A stretch of DNA of 13,924 nucleotides, from NCBI GenBank assembly GCA_005801485.1, contig SYDM01000044.1, positions 1 to 13,924 on the forward strand. The letters are read 5' to 3'. The notes beneath the pieces are model-generated. The model was not told the DNA's origin, searched no databases, and saw nothing but the letters and a program-made list of their open reading frames with translations. The translations under genes were made by a program, and so were the position numbers. The DNA is from Rickettsiales bacterium (GTDB taxonomy: Bacteria; Pseudomonadota; Alphaproteobacteria; Pelagibacterales; Pelagibacteraceae). This document shows, piece after piece, positions 1 to 7,756 of the stretch (positions within the stretch are counted from its first letter, which is position 1; the number at the start of each line of letters is the position of its first letter).

Positions 1-402
1 ACTTTTACCAATCAATGCTTTTCCAATTGGTGATTTAAAATAGATTAAGTTTTTAGAAATATCTGCTTCATCTTTTCCAACTATTTTATAAGTTTTTTTT
101 TTATTAATGCCTAAATCTTGAACGGTAACAGTTGCTCCAAAAATTACATTTCCATTATTTTCAATCTTGGTAACATCAATTACATTGGCTCTAGCTATGA
201 TATCGTTTATTTCAATAACTCGACTCTCCATTTGTGCCTGTTGTTCTTTAGCCGCGTGATATTCAGCATTTTCTTTTAGATCTCCATGAGATCTTGCTTC
301 AGCAATAGCGGCAACTATTTGTGGACGCTTTATATTTTTTAGTTCATTAAGCTCTAACTTAAGTTTTTCCAGCCCTTGAACTGTTATTGGTTCCTTATCC
401 AT
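1..402 (-). CDS. greA: Transcription elongation factor GreA (partial, C-terminus cut by window edge)
   Basis: GreA binds the RNA polymerase secondary channel and stimulates cleavage of backtracked transcripts. Reading the minus strand from the ATG at 402-400 gives 134 codons without a stop up to the window edge; the family is usually about 155-160 residues, so roughly the last 25 are missing. The N-terminal coiled coil is clear, with the hallmark tip [16 protein letters not shown] at residues 40-55; the acidic pair D41 and E44, which acts at the polymerase active site, is intact. The FKBP-like C-terminal domain begins near residue 80. The start codon follows the hemF stop codon with no spacer, so greA is the third gene of a trmL-hemF-greA run and its translation is probably coupled to hemF. 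Identification is firm. Confidence 0.96.
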   Translation of the reverse strand, partial: MDKEPITVQGLEKLKLELNELKNIKRPQIVAAIAEARSHGDLKENAEYHAAKEQQAQMESRVIEINDIIARANVIDVTKIENNGNVIFGATVTVQDLGINKKKTYKIVGKDEADISKNLIYFKSPIGKALIGKS

Positions 403-1254
403 TTATTTCCATTTTGCTAAAGGTGGTAAAGACATCAAAATTGAATCAATGTTGCCACCTGTGTTTAATCCAAACTTTGTACCCCTATCATATAAAAGAT
501 TAAATTCAACATACCTTCCTCTTTTATATAATTGTTGTTCTTTATCTTTTTCACTCCATTTCAATTTACTTTTATTTAAAATTATTTGTTTGGTTATATT
601 AATAAATTCAATACCTAGATCTTGTACAAATTTAAAATTTTTTTCCCAATTTTTAGTTTCGTAATCAAAAAATATACCACCAATACCTCTTGGTTCATGT
701 CTGTGAGGTAAATAAAAATACTTATCACACCAATTTTTATATTTATTATAATTTTTATTATTAAGTATACATATTTTTTTTAATTTTTTATGAATAAAAT
801 TTTTTTCTTTTTTGTCACTAAAAGAAGGTGTCGCATCCATTCCACCCCCGAACCAAGTTTTTGAAGTTACAATAAATCTTGTATTAAAATGAAATGCAGG
901 AATTTTAGGGTTTTTCATATGTGCAACTACTGAAATACCAGAAGCCCAGTATTTACCGTTTTTTTCAGCTCCTAAAATTTTAGATCTAAATATCTTTTCA
1001 AATTGACCGGATACTGTTGATTGATTTATGCCAACTTTATCAAAAATTTCACCCCCACTTAAAAGGCAGGAAATTCCACCACCTTCGTTTTTATTATTTT
1101 TTTTCCATTCTCGTCTAACAAAGAATGAAGTTTTCTTTTTATTTTTTTTACTTATTTCATCTTCTAATGATTGAAACTGAATAATCATTTTTTCTTGTAA
1201 GGATTTAAACCATTCGTTGGCTAATTTTTTTTTTATTTCAACTAATTTTTTCAT
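403..1254 (-). CDS. hemF: Oxygen-dependent coproporphyrinogen III oxidase
   Basis: HemF carries out the oxidative decarboxylation of coproporphyrinogen III to protoporphyrinogen IX in haem synthesis, using O2, in the cytoplasm. The 283-residue protein carries the family's conserved blocks in order: EGGGISCLLSGGEIFDKVG (57-75), FHFNTRF (121-127), WFGGGMDATP (134-143), YLPHRHEPRGIGGIFFD (181-197) and the C-terminal GRYVEFNLLYDRGTKFGLNT (246-265). Length is near the usual 290-300. The middle (150-175) is lysine/asparagine-rich and looks like a variable linker. Its start overlaps the trmL stop by four bases (ATGA), and its stop abuts the greA start. An aerobic-only enzyme fits an aerobic marine organism; no hemN is visible in this window, which says nothing about the rest of the genome. 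Supply of haem to the adjacent cytochromes is thematically consistent but not a demonstrated link. Confidence 0.96.
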   Translation of the reverse strand: MKKLVEIKKKLANEWFKSLQEKMIIQFQSLEDEISKKNKKKTSFFVRREWKKNNKNEGGGISCLLSGGEIFDKVGINQSTVSGQFEKIFRSKILGAEKNGKYWASGISVVAHMKNPKIPAFHFNTRFIVTSKTWFGGGMDATPSFSDKKEKNFIHKKLKKICILNNKNYNKYKNWCDKYFYLPHRHEPRGIGGIFFDYETKNWEKNFKFVQDLGIEFINITKQIILNKSKLKWSEKDKEQQLYKRGRYVEFNLLYDRGTKFGLNTGGNIDSILMSLPPLAKWK

Positions 1255-1703
1255 TTAAAAAAGTTATTTTGTTTAAGAGCTTCTGAAGCCACTATAGCAA
1301 CTGTCATAGCCACATTAAGCGATCTTGCTTTTTCACTCAAGGGTACTTTTAATTTATTTTTTATTTTTTTATGAATTTCACTTGGTACACCAGCACTCTC
1401 TCTTCCAAAAAGAAGAAAATCATTTTTTTTAAATTTAAAATAGTGATAAAATTTTTTTGACTTAGTAGTCATTAAAATTATTCTAGAATGTATATTTTTT
1501 TGTAAAAAAGTTTCAAAATCAGGATATCTAATGATTTCACTAAGATTAATATAATCCATAGCAACTCTTTTAAATCTTGAGTCGTCTAGGTTAAATCCAC
1601 AAGGCTCAATGATATGTATTTTAAGATTTAAACAAGCAGATAACCTAACAATAGCAGCAGTATTTTGAGGTATATCTGGTTTATAAAGCGCTATATTAAT
1701 CAT
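1251..1703 (-). CDS. trmL: tRNA (cytidine(34)-2'-O)-methyltransferase, SPOUT family
   Basis: TrmL 2'-O-methylates the wobble nucleotide of certain leucine tRNAs using S-adenosylmethionine. The 150-residue protein is the typical minimal length for TrmL, which lacks the extra RNA-binding domains of other SpoU enzymes. The three SPOUT motifs are visible: NTAAIVRLSAC (14-24), FGRESAGVP (99-107) and SLNVAMTVAIVASEAL (128-143); the latter two form the trefoil-knot SAM site. The N-terminus MINIALYKPDIPQNT is characteristic and supports the ATG at 1703 as the start. It is the first gene of the minus-strand run with hemF (4-base ATGA overlap) and greA, and diverges from petA across an 86-base gap. Substrate specificity is inferred from family membership. 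Confidence 0.92.
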   Translation of the reverse strand: MINIALYKPDIPQNTAAIVRLSACLNLKIHIIEPCGFNLDDSRFKRVAMDYINLSEIIRYPDFETFLQKNIHSRIILMTTKSKKFYHYFKFKKNDFLLFGRESAGVPSEIHKKIKNKLKVPLSEKARSLNVAMTVAIVASEALKQNNFFK

Positions 1704-1789
1704 TGTGAGTTTATTTATGTGTCATTCTGACCGTAGAAAAGCTTTAGAATAAGTTTTAATTAAACATTTTTAATAATAAATAGTTAATT
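1704..1789. other. Divergent intergenic region between trmL and petA
   Basis: This 86-base, very AT-rich gap must hold the start signals for both trmL (leftward) and petABC (rightward). I could not pick out a convincing -35/-10 pair with proper spacing for either direction, nor a Shine-Dalgarno sequence before the petA ATG at 1790. A short self-complementary core, TTTAATTAAA, lies in the middle, but in such AT-rich sequence this is expected by chance. No small ORF or RNA gene was recognised. Confidence 0.6.
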
Positions 1790-2311
1790 ATGAGCAAACA
1801 AGAAGATAAAAAAGAAAGAAGAGATTTTCTTTTCACAGCAACTTACACTATTGGTGCCGTGGGTTTAGGCGCTACTATTTGGCCTTTTATTCATCAAATG
1901 AATCCTGATGAATCAGTTAAAGCTTTGGCAACAACCGAAGTTGATATTAGTCAAATTGCTCCAGGCAAGTCCATCACAGTGTTGTGGAGAGGTAAACCAA
2001 TTTTTGTAAAAAGAAGAACACCACAAGAAATTCAAGAAGCTAAAGCTGTAGATTTAAAAGAGCTACCTGACCCACAAAGGGATGAAGAAAGAGTTAAGGA
2101 AGGAAAAGACGAGTGGCTGGTTATGATCGGAGTTTGTACACATTTAGGATGTGTACCGTTAAAAGACAAAGGAGATTTTAAAGGTTGGTTTTGTCCATGT
2201 CACGGCTCTCACTATGATGTTTCAGGAAGAGTTAGAAAAGGACCTGCTCCAGCTAATATGGAGATACCAAAGTATGAATTCGTAAATAACAATACAATTA
2301 AGATAGGATAA
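1790..2311 (+). CDS. petA: Ubiquinol-cytochrome c reductase iron-sulfur (Rieske) subunit
   Basis: The Rieske subunit of the bc1 complex takes one electron from ubiquinol at the Qo site and passes it to cytochrome c1. The 173-residue protein begins with a Tat-type signal anchor: the twin arginines R10-R11 in ERRDFLF are followed by a hydrophobic segment at about 12-34 that stays as the membrane anchor. The soluble domain has both cluster-binding boxes, CTHLGCVP (116-123) and CPCHGSHYD (135-143). By family knowledge the 2Fe-2S ligands are C116, H118, C135 and H138, and C121-C137 form the disulfide. Length is close to alphaproteobacterial homologues. It is first in a petA-petB-petC operon, five bases ahead of petB. 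All key residues are intact. There is no clear ribosome binding site before the ATG. Confidence 0.98.
   Translation: MSKQEDKKERRDFLFTATYTIGAVGLGATIWPFIHQMNPDESVKALATTEVDISQIAPGKSITVLWRGKPIFVKRRTPQEIQEAKAVDLKELPDPQRDEERVKEGKDEWLVMIGVCTHLGCVPLKDKGDFKGWFCPCHGSHYDVSGRVRKGPAPANMEIPKYEFVNNNTIKIG
2305..2308 (+). promoter_or_regulatory. Shine-Dalgarno site for petB
   Basis: AGGA ends eight bases before the petB ATG at 2317 and lies inside the last codons of petA, immediately before its stop. It is one of the few recognisable ribosome binding sites in the window and supports the chosen petB start. Confidence 0.6.
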
Positions 2312-2316
2312 AAAAA

Positions 2317-3579
2317 ATGAGCGACCATGAATACGTACCAAAGTCTAAAGCTGGAAAATGGTTTAATGATAGACTACCACTTTTATCATTAGGTGCACAT
2401 TTATCAGATTACCCAACACCTAAAAATTTAAATTATTGGTGGACATTTGGCGGAATACTTAGTTTTTGTTTAATCACTCAGATAGTAACAGGAATTGTTT
2501 TAGCCATGCATTACGTTGCTCATGCTGATCTTGCCTTTGAGAGTGTCGAAAAAATAATGAGAGATGTAAATTATGGATGGCTTATAAGATACATTCATAG
2601 CAATGGAGCTTCAATGTTTTTTCTTGCAGTTTATATACATATTTTTAGATCTTTATTCTATGGGTCGTTTAAATCTCCAAGAGAATTAATTTGGATTATT
2701 GGAATGTTAATTTACATTCTAATGATGGCTACAGCTTTTATGGGCTATGTTTTACCGTGGGGTCAGATGAGTTTTTGGGGCGCAACCGTTATTACAAATT
2801 TATTTAGCGCTATACCTTTAGTAGGTGAGAGTATTGTTACATGGTTGTGGGGAGGTTATTCAGTAGACAACCCAACATTAAATCGTTTCTTTAGTCTTCA
2901 TTATTTAGTCCCATTTTTAATTTTGGGTTTAGTTGTTTTGCATATTTGGGCCTTGCATATTCCTGGCAATAATAATCCAATTGGAATAGATATAAAAAAA
3001 CCTTCAAAAGATACTGTACCTTTTCATCCTTATATAACAATCAAAGATATTTTTTCTCTATTAATGTTTATGATTATTTTTTCTGGATTTATATTTTTTA
3101 CACCAAACGTTTTAGGACACCCAGATAATTATATTCCGGCTAATCCTCTCGTTACTCCGGCTCACATTGTTCCAGAGTGGTACTTACTTCCTTTTTATGC
3201 AATTTTAAGATCAGTGCCAGATAAATTAGGGGGTGTTATATTAATGTTTGGAGCTTTGTTTGTTTTAATCATTTTACCCTGGTTAGATATGAGCAAAGTA
3301 AGATCTGCAATATTTAGACCAATGTATAGACAATTTTTTTGGATACTTGTTATTGATGTTTTGGCCCTTGGTTATCTAGGAGCTATGCCTGCAGAGGGTA
3401 TTTATTTATTTTTAGCAAGAATAGCCACAACCTACTATTTCATTCATTTTATCGTTATTTTACCAGTTTTAAGCATCTTTGAAAAAACTGATCCGCTGCC
3501 AGCAAGTATTTCTGAGCCAGTCTTAACTGGTGGATTTAGTGGTGCAATGGCTAAGACAGATAAAATAATTAATGAATAA
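2317..3579 (+). CDS. petB: Cytochrome b subunit of the bc1 complex
   Basis: Cytochrome b is the membrane core of complex III, carrying haems bL and bH and the Qo and Qi quinone sites. The 420-residue protein has the full-length, mitochondrial-type form rather than the split b6/subunit IV form. The four haem ligands can be placed by spacing: H94 and H108 (in YIHSNGAS and YIHIFR) and H195 and H209 (in LHYLVPF and LHIWALH), with 14 residues within each pair and 101 between pairs. The Qo-site PEWY motif is at 286-289. About eight hydrophobic helices can be seen. It follows petA by five bases and overlaps petC by eight (ATGAATAA), so the three subunits are very probably co-translated. Nothing is truncated or missing. 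The gene is also called fbcB in other bacteria. Confidence 0.98.
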   Translation: MSDHEYVPKSKAGKWFNDRLPLLSLGAHLSDYPTPKNLNYWWTFGGILSFCLITQIVTGIVLAMHYVAHADLAFESVEKIMRDVNYGWLIRYIHSNGASMFFLAVYIHIFRSLFYGSFKSPRELIWIIGMLIYILMMATAFMGYVLPWGQMSFWGATVITNLFSAIPLVGESIVTWLWGGYSVDNPTLNRFFSLHYLVPFLILGLVVLHIWALHIPGNNNPIGIDIKKPSKDTVPFHPYITIKDIFSLLMFMIIFSGFIFFTPNVLGHPDNYIPANPLVTPAHIVPEWYLLPFYAILRSVPDKLGGVILMFGALFVLIILPWLDMSKVRSAIFRPMYRQFFWILVIDVLALGYLGAMPAEGIYLFLARIATTYYFIHFIVILPVLSIFEKTDPLPASISEPVLTGGFSGAMAKTDKIINE

Positions 3580-4354
3580 AAAAAAAATTCTTAAATTATT
3601 AATAATTACTTTTTTATTTATTTGTTTTTTTGAAAAAGCATATTCAGCTAATAAAGAATTGTTAAAAGTCGATTGGAGTTTTGCTGGACTTACAGGAAAG
3701 TTTGACAGATCTTCTTTACAAAGAGGCTATCAAGTTTACAAAGAAGTATGTTCTTCATGTCACTCCATGAAATATTTAAGTTATAGAAATTTGGGTGAAA
3801 AAGGTGGTCCTGAATTTTCTTTAGAAGAAGTTAAAGCTATCGCAGCTAGCTATGAAGTTGAAGACGGGCCAAACAGCGAAGGCGAAAAGTTTACAAGACC
3901 AGGAAGGCCTTCAGATCACTTTAAAAATCCCTACCCAAATGATAATGCTGCAATAGCTGCTAATGGCGGAGCATACCCGCCCGATATGTCTGTATTAGCA
4001 AAAGCAAGGCCAGGTGGAGCTAATTATATTTACTCTATATTGATGGGTTACGATAAAAAACCTGCAGACTTTGTTTTAGAGGAGGGTGTCCACTACAACA
4101 AATATATGGATGGAAATAAAATCAAAATGACGAACCCATTATCAGATAATTTAGTTCAATATTCAGATGGCACAAGTGCTACCGTTGACCAAATTGCAAA
4201 AGATGTGACGACTTTTCTTACCTGGGCAGCGGAACCTCATTTAGAAGCAAGACATAAAACAGGAATTAAAGTGATGATTTATTTAATCTTGCTGGCGATA
4301 CTTGTATATTTGAGCATGAAGAAGTTGTGGTTAAGGATTAACGCGGAAAAATAA
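3572..4354 (+). CDS. petC: Cytochrome c1 subunit of the bc1 complex
   Basis: Cytochrome c1 accepts electrons from the Rieske centre and hands them to a soluble or membrane cytochrome c. The 260-residue protein has a Sec signal peptide (lysine-rich start, hydrophobic 9-20, likely cleavage after AYSA at about 26), a covalent haem motif CSSCH (60-64), and the typical MKYLSYRNL stretch just after it. M186 in [18 protein letters not shown] is the expected sixth haem ligand. A C-terminal transmembrane anchor spans about 231-250, leaving a short basic cytoplasmic tail. It starts eight bases inside the end of petB, and its last 24 bases overlap the end of the convergent gene ychF. There is no room for a conventional terminator downstream, so transcription of the two strands presumably runs into each other. 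Confidence 0.98.
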   Translation: MNKKKILKLLIITFLFICFFEKAYSANKELLKVDWSFAGLTGKFDRSSLQRGYQVYKEVCSSCHSMKYLSYRNLGEKGGPEFSLEEVKAIAASYEVEDGPNSEGEKFTRPGRPSDHFKNPYPNDNAAIAANGGAYPPDMSVLAKARPGGANYIYSILMGYDKKPADFVLEEGVHYNKYMDGNKIKMTNPLSDNLVQYSDGTSATVDQIAKDVTTFLTWAAEPHLEARHKTGIKVMIYLILLAILVYLSMKKLWLRINAEK

Positions 4355-5404
4355 TACATCTCCATCTTTTACAATATAATCTTTTCCTTCAATTCTTAAC
4401 TTTCCATTTTCCCTACATTTTTCTGAACTTCCGTATTTTATAAAATCTTCACAAGAAACAGCTTCAGCTCTTATGAAATTTTTTTCAAAATCAGAGTGAA
4501 TTACGGCTGCTGCTTTAGGTGCAACAGTATTTTTTCTTACTGTCCATGCTCTACTTTCCTCTGGCCCCGAAGTGAAATAAGTATCAAGATTTAATAAATC
4601 ATATCCCTCTCTTATCAATTTATTTAATCCTGTTTTATTTAATCCAATATCTTTCATAAAAGTTTCTCTTTCTTCTGGATCTAACTCCATAATTTGGTCC
4701 TCTATATCTGCACAAATAATAACTAATTTTTCATTTGGGAATTTATTTTTTACTATTTCAGTATATTTATTACCCGAAGAAAGATTTTGTTCATCAACAT
4801 TACAAACTATGATTTTAGGCTTAATACTCAGTAAGCCTATTTGGTTTAAAATTTTTAACTCCTCTTCGTCTAAAGAGTTTATGTCTTCTTCCCCCCTGTT
4901 TAATGAATCTAATTTTTTTTCTAAAACTTGAATTTCTTTAGGACTTAATAATTTTTTTTTACTTTTTTCTAATTTTTTCTGGACCAGATCAATATCCGAT
5001 AAAAGTATCTCCGTTTTTATAGTCTCCAAGTCATTGAGTGGATTAATTTCTGAATTTACATGGATAATTTCTGAAGAATCAAAACATCTAACGAGATGAA
5101 TTATGGCATCAACTTCTCTTATATGTGAAAGAAATTTATTACCTAAACCTTCTCCTTTAGAGGCTCCTTTTACTAAACCTGCAATATCAACGAAAGTTAT
5201 GTTGGTAAATATTTTTTTTTTAGAATTGGAAAGCTTAGAAAGCTGGTCCAGTCTTTCATCTGGCACATCAACAATACCTATATTTGGATCAATAGTACAA
5301 AAAGGAAAATTTGCTGCTTGTGCATTTTTAGAGGCAGTTAAGGCATTAAATAGAGTTGATTTACCTACGTTAGGCAAACCTACAATTCCGCATTTAAATC
5401 CCAT
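4331..5404 (-). CDS. ychF: Redox-regulated ATPase/GTPase YchF (OLA1 family)
   Basis: YchF is a universally conserved P-loop ATPase that associates with ribosomes and is linked to stress responses; its precise role is unsettled. The 357-residue protein shows G1 GLPNVGKS (9-16), G3 DIAG (73-76) in the signature DIAGLVKGASKGEGLGNKFL, and NVDE (202-205) in place of the NKxD of ordinary GTPases, the feature that lets this family prefer ATP. A coiled-coil region with many lysines and glutamates lies at about 140-185, and a TGS-like domain at 276-355 contains AWTVRKNTVAPKAA and [15 protein letters not shown]. Length matches the family (about 363). Its start overlaps the end of pth by 11 bases, an arrangement consistent with translational coupling; pth-ychF adjacency is widespread in proteobacteria. 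Its 3' end overlaps petC on the other strand. Confidence 0.97.
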   Translation of the reverse strand: MGFKCGIVGLPNVGKSTLFNALTASKNAQAANFPFCTIDPNIGIVDVPDERLDQLSKLSNSKKKIFTNITFVDIAGLVKGASKGEGLGNKFLSHIREVDAIIHLVRCFDSSEIIHVNSEINPLNDLETIKTEILLSDIDLVQKKLEKSKKKLLSPKEIQVLEKKLDSLNRGEEDINSLDEEELKILNQIGLLSIKPKIIVCNVDEQNLSSGNKYTEIVKNKFPNEKLVIICADIEDQIMELDPEERETFMKDIGLNKTGLNKLIREGYDLLNLDTYFTSGPEESRAWTVRKNTVAPKAAAVIHSDFEKNFIRAEAVSCEDFIKYGSSEKCRENGKLRIEGKDYIVKDGDVLFFRVNP

Positions 5405-5966
5405 TCAAGCTATGATTAACTTTGCTTGAGAACAAATCTATCTTTCTTTCTAAAAGCGTAGGAAGCAATTTAACTATATTATCGGCAATATCTTTAATTT
5501 GATCTTCTTCATCTTCTTTAAAGTCTTCAAGAACATGATTATTAACTTTTTTCTTATCTTTAGGATGGCCAATACCAATTCTAACGCGAGAATAATCTTT
5601 ACCAATAAATTTATCAATCGATTCAATACCGTGATGACCTGCACTACTACCGCCAAATTTTGCTTTTATTTTTCCAAAATCGATATCTAAATCATCATGA
5701 AAAACAATTACGTTTCTTGCATCAATTTTAAAATAATCAATAAGTTCTTTAATTGCAGTTCCTGAATTATTCATAAAGGTTAAAGGTTTAATCGCATAAA
5801 CTTTATGATCACCTATAATTCCTGTTGTTAAAAGTCCTTTAAATTTTGGTTTTTGTTTTGATAATTTAAAAAAAGAATTTACAGCATCGATAATTTTAAA
5901 TCCGATGTTATGGCGATTATTTATATCTTTAGGACCTGGATTTCCTAAACCAACGAGTAGCAGCAT
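5394..5966 (-). CDS. pth: Peptidyl-tRNA hydrolase
   Basis: Pth cleaves peptidyl-tRNA released from stalled ribosomes, recycling tRNA. The 190-residue protein is standard length. It has GLGNPGP (7-12 region), NNRHNIGF with catalytic H19, TFMNNSG with N66, the HDDLDI segment with D91, and GSSAGHHGIESI with H111; by alignment with the E. coli enzyme these match H20, N68, D93 and H113. The C-terminal lid (about 135-185) is acidic/lysine-rich and divergent. The gene sits six bases after rplY and overlaps ychF by 11 bases, so rplY-pth-ychF should be one transcript. Note that H111 and H112 are adjacent, so the exact functional histidine is assigned by alignment only. Confidence 0.97.
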   Translation of the reverse strand: MLLLVGLGNPGPKDINNRHNIGFKIIDAVNSFFKLSKQKPKFKGLLTTGIIGDHKVYAIKPLTFMNNSGTAIKELIDYFKIDARNVIVFHDDLDIDFGKIKAKFGGSSAGHHGIESIDKFIGKDYSRVRIGIGHPKDKKKVNNHVLEDFKEDEEDQIKDIADNIVKLLPTLLERKIDLFSSKVNHSLNGI

Positions 5967-5972
5967 ATTTAA

Positions 5973-6728
5973 TTATTTTTTTTCAGAAGGTTTTTTTTCT
6001 AAAGCCTGTTCTTTACCTTTTGCTTTATCATCTTTTTTAGGAGCTTCACCTTCTTTGCTAGCTCCCGTCGTAGTTGGTGCTGCACCTTCAGCTCCTGCCA
6101 CTGCAGTCCCTTCAACACCATCAGCACCAACAACCGCTTCGCCTTCAGCTGGTTTTTCAGGTTCTTTCAAGACCGTAGGAGCAGCTACTGTAGCAATAAC
6201 GAAGTCTCTACCAGTAATAGTTGGGGTAACATTTTGTGAAAGTTTAACAGAAGATATTTTTATACTAGTTCCAATCTCTAAACCTTTTAAATCAACAATA
6301 ATTTCTTCTGGAATATTATCTGCAGGACATTTTAATTCTACTTTTCTTCTAACAATGTTCAATACACCGCCAACTTTTAAACCCGGACAATCATCGGCAT
6401 TAATAAATTTAACTGGAATTTCTAAAATAATTTTAGTTCCCGAAACCACTCTAATAAAATCGATATGAATAGGTTCGTCGGAAATTACATTATAAGCAAC
6501 ATCTCTTGGAATAACTTTTAATTTTTTGCCATCAAAATCTAATTCAAGAACCGTAGATAGAAATGATTCTGAATTTAGGATATTTTTAATAAATTTTTTT
6601 TCAACAGAAATCTTAGCATTAGGATCTTTTCCTCCATAAAGTATGCCTGGGATAAATCCGTTTGCTCTTAATTTATTTAGCTGTCCAGTAGTAACGGTAT
6701 CTCTTTTTGTAGCTTTTAAATTATGCAT
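5973..6728 (-). CDS. rplY: 50S ribosomal protein L25/general stress protein Ctc, with long low-complexity tail
   Basis: L25 binds 5S rRNA in the large ribosomal subunit. The protein is the two-domain (TL5/Ctc) form: the 5S-binding L25 domain covers about 4-92 (LRANGFIPGILYGG at 20-33, RDVAYN and IHIDF near its end) and the beta-rich TL5 domain about 97-183, ending at FVIATVAAP. From about 186 to 251 there is a tail without folded character: first alanine/glycine/glutamate/proline-rich, then lysine-rich. The tail's DNA (about 5973-6173) is richer in GC than its surroundings, because of its Ala/Gly/Pro codons. Tails of this general sort occur in alphaproteobacterial L25, but this one is long at about 66 residues. 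It is 50 bases downstream of prs, with a candidate promoter in the gap, and six bases before pth. Confidence 0.95.
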   Translation of the reverse strand: MHNLKATKRDTVTTGQLNKLRANGFIPGILYGGKDPNAKISVEKKFIKNILNSESFLSTVLELDFDGKKLKVIPRDVAYNVISDEPIHIDFIRVVSGTKIILEIPVKFINADDCPGLKVGGVLNIVRRKVELKCPADNIPEEIIVDLKGLEIGTSIKISSVKLSQNVTPTITGRDFVIATVAAPTVLKEPEKPAEGEAVVGADGVEGTAVAGAEGAAPTTTGASKEGEAPKKDDKAKGKEQALEKKPSEKK

Positions 6729-6746
6729 TTTTATAATTGGATGAGC

Positions 6747-6775
6747 TATTTAACTTAAGTTAGTTAATAAAACAA
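6747..6775 (-). promoter_or_regulatory. Candidate sigma-70-type promoter for rplY-pth-ychF
   Basis: On the minus strand, TTGTTT (6775-6770) and TAAATA (6752-6747) are separated by exactly 17 bases, placing a start near 6740 and a leader of about 12 bases before the rplY ATG. The -35 lies just beyond the prs stop codon. In DNA this AT-rich, such matches occur by chance, so the call is tentative. Confidence 0.35.
6751..6762. repeat. 12-base perfect palindrome upstream of rplY
   Basis: TAACTTAAGTTA is identical to its reverse complement. It lies within the spacer of the candidate rplY promoter and reaches into its -10 box. It could be an operator. It makes a poor terminator for prs, because a loopless palindrome gives only a short stem and no T-run follows. 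Confidence 0.6.
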
Positions 6776-6778
6776 GCA

Positions 6779-7711
6779 CTAATTGAATAAATCAGATACT
6801 GACGTAGAATTTGAAATTCTATTAATTGCCTCAGCCATCAGAGGCGCTATAGAAACAACCTCAATTTTATTATTATTTTTAATCTTAAAACTATTATCTA
6901 TTGTATCTGTAATAATTAACTTTTTTATTTTAGATTTTTGAATTTTTTTTGCAGAATCTCCACTTAACACAGCATGAGTAATAAAAACATAGACATCGAT
7001 CGCTCCAGCTTTTTTTAGTGCGTCAACAGCATTAATTATTGTTCCCCCACTATCGATTATATCGTCTACAATTATACAATTTTTTCCTTTAACTTCTCCG
7101 ATAATATTCATTACTTCAGATTTGCCAGACTCGGGTCTTCTTTTATCTATAATTGCTAAATCAGCTTTTATTTTTGTCGCTAAACCTCTGGTTCTTTGTA
7201 CGCCACCTACATCAGGAGATACACAAACTAAATTTTTAGTTTTAAATTTTTTTTTAATATATCTAGCAAACAAAGGAGTTGTAAATAAATTATCTACAGG
7301 TATGTCAAAGAATCCTTGAATTTGTCCTGTATGCAAATCTACGGTTACAACTCTATTTGCCCCAGCATTTGTAATCAAATTTGAAACAACTTTTGCCGAT
7401 ATGGAAGTTCTTGGGGCTACTTTTCTATCTTGTCTTGCATAGCCAAAATAAGGAATCACAGCAGTAATATTTTTTGCTGAAGATCTTCTAAGAGCATCAA
7501 TGCACAAGAGTAGCTCCATGATATTATCATTAGCAGGGTTTGAAGTTGATTGAATTACAAAAACACTATTACCTCTAATATTTTCATTTATTTCTATGAA
7601 GATTTCTCCGTCAGCAAATTTTTTTATATTTGAATTGATGGGTTTAAGTTTGAGTTGTTTTGCAATCTCCTTACTTAATTTAGGATTACTAGTGCCGGAT
7701 AAAATTTTCAT
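6779..7711 (-). CDS. prs: Ribose-phosphate pyrophosphokinase (PRPP synthetase)
   Basis: Prs transfers pyrophosphate from ATP to ribose 5-phosphate, making PRPP for purine, pyrimidine, histidine, tryptophan and NAD synthesis. The 310-residue protein is full length (family about 310-320). Visible are the ATP-binding segment PYFGYARQDRK (87-97), the metal/substrate motif DLHTGQIQGFFD (125-136), the flexible-loop region SPDVGGVQRTRG (165-176) followed by IIDKRR (187-192), and the PRPP-binding loop VDDIIDSGGTI (215-225). These fit class I, phosphate-activated enzymes. The gene is 45 bases downstream of pgeF and has its own candidate promoter in that gap. It is followed at 50 bases by rplY; prs, rplY, pth and ychF are near neighbours in many proteobacteria. 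Confidence 0.97.
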   Translation of the reverse strand: MKILSGTSNPKLSKEIAKQLKLKPINSNIKKFADGEIFIEINENIRGNSVFVIQSTSNPANDNIMELLLCIDALRRSSAKNITAVIPYFGYARQDRKVAPRTSISAKVVSNLITNAGANRVVTVDLHTGQIQGFFDIPVDNLFTTPLFARYIKKKFKTKNLVCVSPDVGGVQRTRGLATKIKADLAIIDKRRPESGKSEVMNIIGEVKGKNCIIVDDIIDSGGTIINAVDALKKAGAIDVYVFITHAVLSGDSAKKIQKSKIKKLIITDTIDNSFKIKNNNKIEVVSIAPLMAEAINRISNSTSVSDLFN

Positions 7712-7722
7712 GAAGATGACAC

Positions 7723-7751
7723 GTTATACAATTAATTATTTATCTTTTCAA
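7723..7751 (-). promoter_or_regulatory. Candidate sigma-70-type promoter for prs
   Basis: TTGAAA (7751-7746) and TATAAC (7728-7723) on the minus strand are 17 bases apart and lie wholly in the gap between pgeF and prs. A start six to eight bases beyond the -10 falls around 7716, leaving only about five bases before the prs ATG at 7711. No Shine-Dalgarno sequence is visible there. Tentative because of the AT-rich background. Confidence 0.4.
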
Positions 7752-7756
7752 ATGAA

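Noticed and set aside
449..664. A 71-codon open frame on the plus strand
   Set aside because: It is antisense to hemF, whose conserved motifs are intact; the product has no recognisable feature.
5103..5429. A 108-codon open frame on the plus strand
   Set aside because: It is antisense to the conserved GTPase domain of ychF.
5474..5690. Two short open frames (one on each strand) within pth
   Set aside because: Both overlap conserved pth coding sequence in other frames and encode only hydrophobic or repetitive AT-driven peptides.
5905..6468. A 187-codon open frame on the plus strand with a Pro/Ala/Ser-rich product
   Set aside because: It lies opposite rplY and the start of pth. Its odd composition is the reverse reading of the L25 Ala/Gly/Glu tail, and rplY has clear family motifs.
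6729..6778. Rho-independent terminator after prs
   Set aside because: The palindrome there has no loop, folds to at most about four pairs, and is not followed by a T-run.
7122..7319. A 65-codon open frame on the plus strand
   Set aside because: It is antisense to the conserved core of prs.
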